Below, piece after piece: positions 14,763 through 21,240 of a stretch of DNA of 23,760 nucleotides (within the stretch, counting starts at the first letter, position 1; each line of letters opens with the position of its first letter). The translations under genes were made by a program, and so were the position numbers. The DNA is taken from IMG/VR virus record IMGVR_UViG_3300042731_004198, positions 1 to 23,760 of that record. One strand, 5' to 3'. Below the pieces are notes generated by a model. That model saw nothing but the letters and a program-made list of their open reading frames with translations, was not told the DNA's origin and searched no databases. Source of the DNA: a virus.

Positions 14763-14996
14763 CTACTTGCCCTTGCCCTTGGTCTTGGTCTCGGTCTTGG
14801 TCTCGGTCTTGGCCTCGGGCTCGGGCTCGGGCTCGAACTCCTCGACGTCGCCACACTGGACGGCGCGCACCCACTCGATCGTCCGGGGCACGCGGGCCCC
14901 CTCGGCCGCCAGATACCCACGCTCGGGGTCGTGGTAGAGGCGGTTGAGCCTGGCCCCGAGGGGCCGGACGAACATCGTTTTCGGCGATTTCATCAT
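14763..14996 (-). CDS. DUF2635 family protein (Mu gp38-like) with charged repeat tail
   Basis: The protein has 77 residues from ATG 14996 (a second ATG follows at 14993). Residues 8-55 match the small DUF2635 family found directly before the Mu-type sheath: VRPLGARLNRLYHDPERGYLAAEGARVPRTIEWVRAVQCGDVEEF. Residues 55-77 are a repeat tail: three Glu-Pro pairs, then alternating Lys-Thr-Glu-Thr units, ending in lysine-glycine. The role of the family is not established. The start codon lies 6 nt after a TANNNT -10 with a good -35, so this may be the first gene of a tail transcription unit. The AGGA inside the same -10 could also serve as a Shine-Dalgarno, so the two readings cannot be separated here. 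Confidence 0.8.
   Translation of the reverse strand: MMKSPKTMFVRPLGARLNRLYHDPERGYLAAEGARVPRTIEWVRAVQCGDVEEFEPEPEPEAKTETKTETKTKGKGK
14764..14838. repeat. Short tandem repeat in the DUF2635 gene
   Basis: Two kinds of unit are seen on the minus strand: CCCGAG repeats coding Pro-Glu, then 12-bp ACCGAGACCAAG units coding Thr-Glu-Thr-Lys, then AAGGGC. All units are multiples of 3, so changes in copy number would change tail length without breaking the frame. Confidence 0.8.
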
Positions 14997-15002
14997 GTGA
15001 TT

Positions 15003-15031
15003 ATCCTAACGCCTCAAGGGGGCGGTGTCCA
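15003..15031 (-). promoter_or_regulatory. Candidate promoter for the tail unit
   Basis: On the minus strand, TGGACA (15026-15031) and TAGGAT (15003-15008) are separated by 17 nt. Six nucleotides separate the -10 from the ATG at 14996. The -35 lies within the end of the preceding coding sequence. Confidence 0.5.
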
Positions 15032-15574
15032 GATCGGACGGACCTCAGTCTGCGGGGCATCGCCCGTGCCACCCGCCGGCCGCGCACGGACCGTCACGCG
15101 CTCGAGATCCGGATCCGCGGTATCGCCCTCCGGATCCCAGGTCTCGTCACGGAGGTAGCGGATCTCGATCACGAGCTGGCCGCGGATGTCATCGCCGTCG
15201 ACGGTGCCGCCCTTGGCACTTGTCACGCCTTGCAGCCGCCGAAGAGCCGCGATCAACGGACGGTAGCCGAAGACCGCCGCCTTGATCTCGGCCTCGAGAG
15301 CGTCGATCGCATCCGCGAGGGCCTCGTCGATGTCGTCCCAGGGCTCGGCCGGGTCGAGGACGACCGTCCCGGCGATGGTCATTCGCTCGGTCGTCTCGAG
15401 CTCGGCGATATGACTGCTTCGTCCGGTCGAGTCTGAGCCAGCGGAGAAGACGGTGACCACGGGGACATCGCCGCGCGCGAAGGGACGGGCCCGCGCGTGA
15501 CAGACATTGCCGCCCGCCACGCCTTGTGCAATGAGACGATTGACGATCGTCTGCCTGATCTCCTGGGGGCTCAC
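15014..15574 (-). CDS. Tail completion/terminator-type protein (probable)
   Basis: The protein has 186 residues. The start GTG 15574 overlaps the upstream stop as GTGA. It begins with a helix (SPQEIRQTIVNRLIAQG), then a strand series (ARPFARGDVPVVTVFSAGSDS, ELETTERMTIAGTVVLD), an acidic helix (DIDEALADAIDALEAEIKAAVF) and a final strand (GQLVIEIRYL). This order is that of lambda gpU-like tail terminators and of Mu gp37-type proteins, which close the head-proximal end of the tail. Its position between the head-completion gene and the sheath agrees. The 30-residue C-terminal tail is rich in Pro, Thr and Arg. The assignment is by pattern and position. Confidence 0.7.
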   Translation of the reverse strand: MSPQEIRQTIVNRLIAQGVAGGNVCHARARPFARGDVPVVTVFSAGSDSTGRSSHIAELETTERMTIAGTVVLDPAEPWDDIDEALADAIDALEAEIKAAVFGYRPLIAALRRLQGVTSAKGGTVDGDDIRGQLVIEIRYLRDETWDPEGDTADPDLERVTVRARPAGGTGDAPQTEVRPIWTPPP

Positions 15575-15918
15575 GCGTGCACCCCCCGGACAGAAATCAG
15601 CTCCGCGGTCTGGTCCTGCATGAGCCGCGCGTCTACGACCGTGTACGTCTCGCCGAGATGCGGCCCATCCTGGACCTCGTACACGTCGCCCGCCCTCGGC
15701 TCGACCACGAGGTCTGAGAGGAGCGGCAAGAGCGTCGGCGCGCGGTCGGTCACGATGAGCCCGTCTTCCTCGACGGAGTACTCGTGATCCGAATTGAACT
15801 CCGCCCGGATTGGGACCGCTGAACCGCCGCGCGGCATGTAGCTCACGAGCACGCCCCAGACGTCGCGGGTGGCCTCTGTCGCAAGGCCCTCCGCGACATC
15901 TCGGACTGCTAGAGCCAC
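15571..15918 (-). CDS. Head-tail joining protein, lambda gpFII-like (probable)
   Basis: The protein has 115 residues, compared with 117 in lambda gpFII. The start is GTG 15918, 4 nt after the preceding stop. An N-terminal segment is followed by VSYMPRGGSAVPIRAEFNSDHEYSVEEDGLIVTDRAPTLLPLLSDLVVEPRAGDVYEV, then GETYTVVDARLMQDQTAELISVRG. Proteins of this family often have such an oligonucleotide-binding-like barrel and attach to the portal ring to receive the tail. The position directly after the decoration proteins and before the tail completion gene supports this. There is no strong Shine-Dalgarno. Confidence 0.7.
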   Translation of the reverse strand: MALAVRDVAEGLATEATRDVWGVLVSYMPRGGSAVPIRAEFNSDHEYSVEEDGLIVTDRAPTLLPLLSDLVVEPRAGDVYEVQDGPHLGETYTVVDARLMQDQTAELISVRGVHA

Positions 15919-15922
15919 GTGA

Positions 15923-16408
15923 CTAGGTCAGCGCCACGCCCGGGCTAGCGGCGACGTGCCACTTGAGCGCGGCACCGAGATCGGCGGCGCGGAACGACGC
16001 GAAGTCCTGCGCATCCCCGAAGGTCGCCTTGGTGTTGCCGGCCGAGTCGAAGGCCGACGCGAAGGTCACCTCGATGGCGCCGCCGCCGTCGACATCCATC
16101 CCGAGGTCGAGGATCTGCCCGTCATAGGTCGGATCCGCGACGGTGCGCGTCTCGTCGACCGCGCCGGACGTCATGTTGCACACGCCCGAGACCGTCACGG
16201 GAATGGCCGCGGCGTCCCCGGGATCCGGGATGTCGTAGTAGACCTTGTCGCGCGCCCACGTCGTGGTGCCGAGACAGGTCCACTCGCCGTGACCGGTGGT
16301 CAGCTTCGCGGTGTCACCGGCGTTGCCCGAGAGGACACCGCTCGGGTCCGCGTCGACCTCGTAGTGGATGCGGCTTTGCCCCATCTGGATCTTGTTCACG
16401 ACTGCCAT
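15923..16408 (-). CDS. Second decoration-type protein, paralogous to the C-terminal domain of the upstream gene
   Basis: The protein has 161 residues. The start ATG 16408 follows AAGGAG with an 8-nt spacing. Residues 60-151 align along their whole length with residues 123-213 of the upstream gene: DPGDxxAIPV, SGAxxETRT, DxDGGGxIxVT and a final GD...W segment in the same order and spacing. The N-terminal 58 residues are unrelated to the DUF2190 part of the neighbour and are beta-rich (GEWTCLGTTTW). The position after the capsid gene suggests an outer capsid or head-fibre protein. There is no signal peptide or helix. A virion location is inferred, not shown. Confidence 0.7.
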   Translation of the reverse strand: MAVVNKIQMGQSRIHYEVDADPSGVLSGNAGDTAKLTTGHGEWTCLGTTTWARDKVYYDIPDPGDAAAIPVTVSGVCNMTSGAVDETRTVADPTYDGQILDLGMDVDGGGAIEVTFASAFDSAGNTKATFGDAQDFASFRAADLGAALKWHVAASPGVALT

Positions 16409-16423
16409 ATTTGAAACTCCTTG

Positions 16424-17095
16424 CTACGCGATCGCGCAGCCCTCGTTGCCCTCAGGTCGCCAGCGGCGATTGCCGTCCTCGGCCACACCCACGAGCGTGA
16501 CGGAGTCCCCCTCGTCGCCGACGGTGATCGTCGTCCTACCAGCGCCCAGCCCGGTGGCCACGGTGATCACGATGTTGCCCCCGCCGTCCTGGTCGAAGCT
16601 GAGCTTGAGCTGCTGGCCGAGTGCCACCGGCGGCGCGATCGTCCGCGTCTCTTCCGCCGCACCCGACGAGAGCGCACAACACCCGTCCTGCGAGACGGGG
16701 ATCGCGCCGCCGTCACCGGGATCCGCGATGATCGCCAGCCCCGCGCCGGGCGCGTGAGCTGTTGTTGCCGGAATCGCCACCCGTACGCTCGTTGCCGCCG
16801 AGGCGACGCCGCCCGTGGTGGCGCAGTAGCCGATGTGCTCGCCGGCGGCCTCGCAGCGCTCATCCGTGTAGTCGTAGTAGACGGCCTCGCCCTCGGCGAG
16901 CGCGAAACCGGCCACCTTGGCCAACCGGAAGACCGGCATGAAGGGTACGTCGCACGCGAAGGTCTCGCCGACCGCCGCGGTCGTCCGGGGGACCACGACC
17001 AGCGCGCCGATCTTCACCGGCTTTCCGACCGTCACCCCGCCCGCCGGAGCGGTGAACCTGAGGACGTCACCTGTCAGGACTCTCGGAGCTGCCAT
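16424..17095 (-). CDS. DUF2190-type capsid decoration protein with added C-terminal domain
   Basis: The protein has 223 residues, twice the usual length of the DUF2190 family. The start ATG 17095 follows AGGAGG with a 9-nt spacing. Residues 1-112 match the family: GDVLRFTAPAGGVTVGKPVKIGALVVVPRTTAAVGETFACDV, then ALAEGEAVYYDY and HIGYCATTGGVASAATSVRVAIPAT. Small proteins of this type follow the capsid gene in many phages and can bind the capsid surface. Residues 122-215 are a second domain that recurs in the next gene. Six cysteines are present, two adjacent (139-140). Confidence 0.8.
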   Translation of the reverse strand: MAAPRVLTGDVLRFTAPAGGVTVGKPVKIGALVVVPRTTAAVGETFACDVPFMPVFRLAKVAGFALAEGEAVYYDYTDERCEAAGEHIGYCATTGGVASAATSVRVAIPATTAHAPGAGLAIIADPGDGGAIPVSQDGCCALSSGAAEETRTIAPPVALGQQLKLSFDQDGGGNIVITVATGLGAGRTTITVGDEGDSVTLVGVAEDGNRRWRPEGNEGCAIA

Positions 17096-17121
17096 GTCTC
17101 TCTACCTCCTCTATCGGCGGC

Positions 17122-19464
17122 CTAGCTGGCCGCTCCGAGGTTTCGGTCCAGCCCGCGCCAGTCGGGCACACCGGCGCCCAGCGCGACGGAGAGCCGGATC
17201 TTGAGGCCGCGGATCTCGAAGCCCTCCTCGAGCGCGACCTGCACGCCCTCCTCGCCCTCGAGCCAGGAGTAGTGGACCGTCTCGCCGTCGGTCCCGAACC
17301 ACGCGTTGCCGGCGCCCTTGCCGCCGTTGTACGCGTCGAGGATCGGATCGAAGACCACATCCTGGATCCCCTCGAAGTGCTTGGGGATCGCCGACGCCGG
17401 CGAGGTCACCGCGATGTCGGCCCGGGCCGAGACCATGCCCAGCTCCTGCTGGGCGCGGGTGAGCCACTTGCGCGCGGTCAGCAGCCAGCGGAGCATGTGC
17501 GGTGCCGTCGGGGTCTCGCCCTCGGACGGGGTGTGCCCCGGGCGCGTGGCCATCCGGAGGCCCATCGCGTCGATCGCGGCGATCGATGGGACAGCGCCCG
17601 TGTCATCCGTGTTGCCCCGCGACGTGTGGAAAAGCGTCACGGTGTCGGAGAGCGCGGCGTTGGCGGTCAGGAGCCCGAAGGTCGCATTCCTGATCCGTCG
17701 GTTGGCGACCTTGACGTAGCCTTCGCCGAGCTTCGACCAGGCCCCGAGCCGGTCGTTGACTATCAACTTGCGGGTGAGGCCGAAGATCTTGCCGTAGTCG
17801 ACCACTGCCCAGCCCTCTCGGGACTCGGTCAGGGTCGAGGTTGGGTACTCGCCGCCCTCGTCGATCTCCTCGAGGTCCTCGAGATCCCCCAGGGTGACCA
17901 CGTAGAGGCTCCGGAAGTCGGGGGCATCCATCCTGGTGCACCATCTGAGGTCCACCGGCTGTTCGAGGTAGCCCATCCTGACCGAGGTGTTGAGGGTCTC
18001 GGCCAGGAGGAGTGGGAAGCTCGACGTCGTGTTGAGGCCGCGCCCGTGGAGCCCGGTCCCGATCCCGCATGCCATGTCGGCCAGTCGCCCGACTCCGACC
18101 CCGGCGAGATCGTAGCCGTCCGCGGAGAGCCGGTCCTCGGCGAGCCGCAGGAGGTTGTACCTAGCGTACTTGCGAGCCTCGCGCTTGAGCGCGAATCCCT
18201 CGAGATCCCGGACGTCGAAGCCGGTCGCGGCGAAGCGAACGCCAGCCTCGTCGTTGATGCGGATGGCCTCCTTGACCTTCTGCTCGTCCTTGCCGAGCCG
18301 GACGCACAGGAGGTGCCCGAGGATGCGCATCGCCTCGACGTCGCGCTCATCTCGACCGCCCTCGACCGAGACCGATCCGTGCACGGCGGTCGCGCACTCG
18401 CGCTCTTCGGCCGCGGCAAAGGCCAGCTCGCGAGCCTCGGCCACCGTCACCTTGGAGTCCTCGACCCAGGCGCGGATCTGCTCGTCGCTCGTCCCGAGCA
18501 CCCGGAGGCGCTCGATCTGCGCCCGGCGCTCATCACGCTCGGCCACGATCTGGCGCGCACGCTCCTCGGCGAGCTCCTCGACCCTGATGTCGCGGATCTC
18601 GATCTCGCTCGCGGTGAGCCCCGGCATTCCTGTGTCCGGCATCTCTGCCCCCTGTCGTCGTGGCGGTATCGGAACCGCCCTGAACATCGCGCCATCGTCT
18701 GCGCCCATCGGGACAGACGAGACCTCCATCGGCTCCCAGTCGATCACGAGCACCCGGTCCGGGCCTCCGTCGCCGGGGATCCAGATCTGTTCGAACGGCC
18801 GCCAGCCAACCGAAACGTTGCGCCGGATCCCGTCGGCGATCTCCTGGACGTGCGCCTCACGCTCCTCGTCGAGATGCGAAGAAAACCGCGCGGTCCCCAC
18901 TAGGGCCCGCTCGTCACCCTCGCCTTCGACGCGAATTGACCCCTGCACGAAGACGCCGATCTGCGCCCGGGGGTCACCCGCCCGGTGGACCATGAGCACC
19001 GGCGCCCCGTTGTTGATCCGCCCGAGCCGCACATGCTCGGGCTGCAGGCTCAGCCGCTCGTAGTAGGCGATCTCGCCGCCCCACGTGTAGCGCGGGATCT
19101 CGTTCGTGCGCTCGTCCGAAAGGACGAGCTCGATGGTCCGCGCCTCGGGGTCCCATGTCCTCGGCCTGACAGTGGCCGAGATCTCGGATGGCTGGTCCGC
19201 AGCTCGTGGGACAACGCCCTCCGCCTCGCGCGCCTTGAGGCGCCCGATCACGGCCTGGACGCCCTCGCGGAGAGTGATCGTCCGGAATGAGCCCTCTTCG
19301 AACTCCGCGGGCTCACGCTGCCGGAGCCGGAAGGTCTCATCGGTCTCGTCGACCTTGTCCGCGCGATACCCGTGATCCATGGCCCACTGCTTGGCTCTCG
19401 CCGCCGTCGCGAACGACGACCGCGAGAAGATCAGCGTCTGGACTGTGGTTGGCTGGCGAGCCAT
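17122..19464 (-). CDS. Prohead protease and major capsid protein fusion
   Basis: The protein has 780 residues. Residues 1-85 (FATAARAKQWAMDHGYRADKV, TFRLRQREP, FRTITLREGVQAVIGRLK) are a small domain found before some phage proteases. Residues 100-265 are an HK97-type (U35) serine protease with His160 in LMVHRAG, Ser218 in RRNVSVGW and the WEPMEVSSVPMGAD end motif at 243-256. Residues 280-400 are charged and helical, suited to act as an internal scaffold. From about 400 to 780 is the major capsid protein (LLLAETLNTSVRMGY, GKIFGLTRKLIVNDRLGAW, RKWLTRAQQELGM, HFEGIQDVVFDPIL). The protease would release itself and cleave the scaffold during prohead maturation. The start ATG 19464 lies 7 nt after a -10 and has no Shine-Dalgarno. 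Confidence 0.93.
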   Translation of the reverse strand: MARQPTTVQTLIFSRSSFATAARAKQWAMDHGYRADKVDETDETFRLRQREPAEFEEGSFRTITLREGVQAVIGRLKAREAEGVVPRAADQPSEISATVRPRTWDPEARTIELVLSDERTNEIPRYTWGGEIAYYERLSLQPEHVRLGRINNGAPVLMVHRAGDPRAQIGVFVQGSIRVEGEGDERALVGTARFSSHLDEEREAHVQEIADGIRRNVSVGWRPFEQIWIPGDGGPDRVLVIDWEPMEVSSVPMGADDGAMFRAVPIPPRRQGAEMPDTGMPGLTASEIEIRDIRVEELAEERARQIVAERDERRAQIERLRVLGTSDEQIRAWVEDSKVTVAEARELAFAAAEERECATAVHGSVSVEGGRDERDVEAMRILGHLLCVRLGKDEQKVKEAIRINDEAGVRFAATGFDVRDLEGFALKREARKYARYNLLRLAEDRLSADGYDLAGVGVGRLADMACGIGTGLHGRGLNTTSSFPLLLAETLNTSVRMGYLEQPVDLRWCTRMDAPDFRSLYVVTLGDLEDLEEIDEGGEYPTSTLTESREGWAVVDYGKIFGLTRKLIVNDRLGAWSKLGEGYVKVANRRIRNATFGLLTANAALSDTVTLFHTSRGNTDDTGAVPSIAAIDAMGLRMATRPGHTPSEGETPTAPHMLRWLLTARKWLTRAQQELGMVSARADIAVTSPASAIPKHFEGIQDVVFDPILDAYNGGKGAGNAWFGTDGETVHYSWLEGEEGVQVALEEGFEIRGLKIRLSVALGAGVPDWRGLDRNLGAAS

Positions 19465-19471
19465 CCCAATC

Positions 19472-19501
19472 AGGCTAGACGCCGCCTCGCCGAGACGTCA
19501 A
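19472..19501 (-). promoter_or_regulatory. Promoter for capsid unit, leaderless type
   Basis: On the minus strand, TTGACG (19496-19501) and TAGCCT (19472-19477) are separated by 18 nt. Seven nucleotides separate the -10 from the ATG at 19464. It occupies most of the 63-bp gap between portal and capsid genes. Confidence 0.65.
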
Positions 19502-19503
19502 GC

Positions 19504-19529
19504 GATTTCAGGTTTCGCTCTCCGAAATC
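19504..19529. other. Inverted repeat between portal stop and capsid promoter
   Basis: GATTTC (19504-19509) and GAAATC (19524-19529) are inverted repeats with 14 bp between; on the transcript a further GG/CC pair may form with a one-base bulge. No T-run follows, so it is a weak terminator candidate. It lies 2 bp upstream of the -35, where a regulator could bind. Confidence 0.4.
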
Positions 19530-21039
19530 AGTCGTTGTCGAGCCGTGGCGAGAGCGTCTCCTGTACCTGACCTCCCAGGGTCGCTGTCGACGGGATCCCA
19601 TCGAGGACGATGCCGTGAGCCCGAGCCCACTCCTGCAGACGTCTCTGCTCGGCGAGTACCTCGTCGGGATCCTCTCCCGTCTCGGCGATCACCCGTGAGA
19701 GCGTATCCCAGCCGCCGCGGACCGCGATCAGCTTCCCGCGGGCGTCCTTGACAGGATCGACCAACGGCCAGGGCGGGTGGACCCATCGGACCGGGCCTGC
19801 CTCGTCAGGTAGCACTCCCGCCGCCTGCCCGAGCTCGACGAACCACTCCCACACAGGATTGGTCCAGAAGGGCAGGACGACGTCGCGCCGCAGCAAAGAG
19901 ACGAGCTGGCGATAGCTCCCGAGTCCGAACATGATGCTCGAGTAGCTCGTATCTGAGAGATCTCCCGAGAAGAGCTCGTAGGGCATGAGCGCGCCCACCG
20001 CCTGGCCGTGGAGCTCGACGCGGGCATGCTCTCCGACCTGAGGCGTAGTCGGCGGCGTGTTCCAGCTCACCCGCTGACCTGCCTGCATGTAGCCGATCTG
20101 CCCCGGCCGGATGCGCTCGAGGATGTCCCCGCTGGAGTCCCGAAGCGGGTTGAGCCCGGTGGGGAGATCATCCTGACCTTCGCAAAACCGGTCCTCGGTC
20201 TCAACGACGGCCATCTGCGACGCCGCCGCGCGCATCCGGACCCGATCGGCGTCCTGGAAGCCGGCGAAGTCGTAGAGATCCTGGATCACGGCGTGAAGCC
20301 AGGGCACGCCGCGGGCCTGCCCTGGGCGCTCGATGGGCGCGCCGTAGAGGTGGCAGACCGTCCGCGCATCCACGCGAACGGTGCTGTAGGGCGTCTGCAG
20401 CCCGGAGATCAGGGTCTCTCCCGGATGCCAGCGCCACATGTGGTACGCCTGCCGCGCACCGATGGGCGAGTACTCCACACCCTGGACGATCCAGCCGCCC
20501 GTGTCGAGCCGCTCGCTCCGGGTGTGGTCGACGAGATCAGCCTCCAGGAGATCGAGCTGCAGCGGCACCGGAAGACCATCGTCGAGCCGCCGCACCCGCC
20601 GGCGGGTGAACGACTCTCCCGATGTGAGCCAGCCGAGGATCGCGCGGTAGAGGAGCCCGGAGAAGGTCTCGCGTCCCTCGACGGAGCAGACCCTTGACCA
20701 TGCTCGGAAACGTCCGTCCACCGTGCGGTTGACGCTCTCGATCCGCGCACGCTCGCGATCTGATGCCCCTTCGGGGACGGAGATCGCCGACTGTGGCAAC
20801 GACCCGGCGAGGTAGCAGGCGGTCTCGATCAGCGCGTGGTGAGCATAGCGATTGTTGCGCGCATGATCACGCGAGCGCCGGCGCAGCTCGACGAGCGACC
20901 CGGCGACCGCGGCGTTGCCTGAGACGTCACCGAGCACCCAGCCGGCATTACGCCGCGAGCGCCGCCCTCCGACATATGACGCATCGCGTCGAGACTCGGC
21001 GCGGCCGAAGGTGCGGCGAAACCAGTCTCGGACGCCCAT
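19528..21039 (-). CDS. Portal protein, lambda gpB family
   Basis: The protein has 503 residues from ATG 21039, which overlaps the gpW-like stop as TGATG; a longer frame upstream lies inside that gene. It begins MGVRDWFRRTFGR. The family pattern follows: ELRRRSRDHARNNRYAHHALIETACYLAG near 50-80, FSGLLYRAILGWLTSGESFTRRR, QLDLLEADLVD, then DARTVCHLYGAPIERPGQARGVPWLHAVIQDLYDFAGFQDADRVRMRAAASQMAVV, and the C-terminal YELFSGDLSDTSYSSIMFGLGSYRQLVSLLRRDVVLPFW. Twelve copies form the ring through which DNA enters and leaves the head. The lambda-type portal contrasts with the Mu-type tail. Confidence 0.93.
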   Translation of the reverse strand: MGVRDWFRRTFGRAESRRDASYVGGRRSRRNAGWVLGDVSGNAAVAGSLVELRRRSRDHARNNRYAHHALIETACYLAGSLPQSAISVPEGASDRERARIESVNRTVDGRFRAWSRVCSVEGRETFSGLLYRAILGWLTSGESFTRRRVRRLDDGLPVPLQLDLLEADLVDHTRSERLDTGGWIVQGVEYSPIGARQAYHMWRWHPGETLISGLQTPYSTVRVDARTVCHLYGAPIERPGQARGVPWLHAVIQDLYDFAGFQDADRVRMRAAASQMAVVETEDRFCEGQDDLPTGLNPLRDSSGDILERIRPGQIGYMQAGQRVSWNTPPTTPQVGEHARVELHGQAVGALMPYELFSGDLSDTSYSSIMFGLGSYRQLVSLLRRDVVLPFWTNPVWEWFVELGQAAGVLPDEAGPVRWVHPPWPLVDPVKDARGKLIAVRGGWDTLSRVIAETGEDPDEVLAEQRRLQEWARAHGIVLDGIPSTATLGGQVQETLSPRLDND

Positions 21040-21239
21040 CAGTCCTCGAACTGCGCGTACCCGACGCGATCTCGCGTCGAGCAGGAGCCGGCCAGCGCGC
21101 GGGCCACCCAATCTCGACGAGCCCGGAGTTCGTCGAAGGACTCGAACTGCACGCGCTTGCCGTCGGCGGTTCTCGACTCGAGGATCCCGCTGGCGATCAT
21201 TTCGTCGAGCTTGTCCAGGTGGGCCTGAGTCAACGCCAT
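21039..21239 (-). CDS. Head-tail joining protein, gpW-like
   Basis: The protein has 66 residues (lambda gpW has 68). The start ATG 21239 is one base after the large terminase stop. An earlier in-frame start would lie inside that gene and was not used. The sequence MALTQAHLDKLDEMIASGI, then VQFESFDELRARRDWVARAL is typical: helix, a short hairpin (ESRTADGKRVQF), helix. gpW sits between terminase and portal genes in lambda, as here, and closes the head after packaging so that gpFII and the tail can attach. Confidence 0.88.
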   Translation of the reverse strand: MALTQAHLDKLDEMIASGILESRTADGKRVQFESFDELRARRDWVARALAGSCSTRDRVGYAQFED

Positions 21240-21240
21240 G

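Noticed and set aside
13444-14874. Second minus-strand frame (476 codons) over the sheath gene
   Set aside because: Its product is almost entirely Arg, Gly, Asp and Pro; the sheath frame explains the region.
13488-15158. Long plus-strand open frame (556 codons) opposite the sheath and tail genes
   Set aside because: Its product is Arg/Gly/Asp-rich without any domain and lies fully antisense to clearly recognised genes; long antisense frames are expected at this G+C content.
17272-18903. Plus-strand open frame (543 codons) opposite the capsid fusion
   Set aside because: It mirrors the codon structure of the protease/capsid gene and has no motif or start signal.
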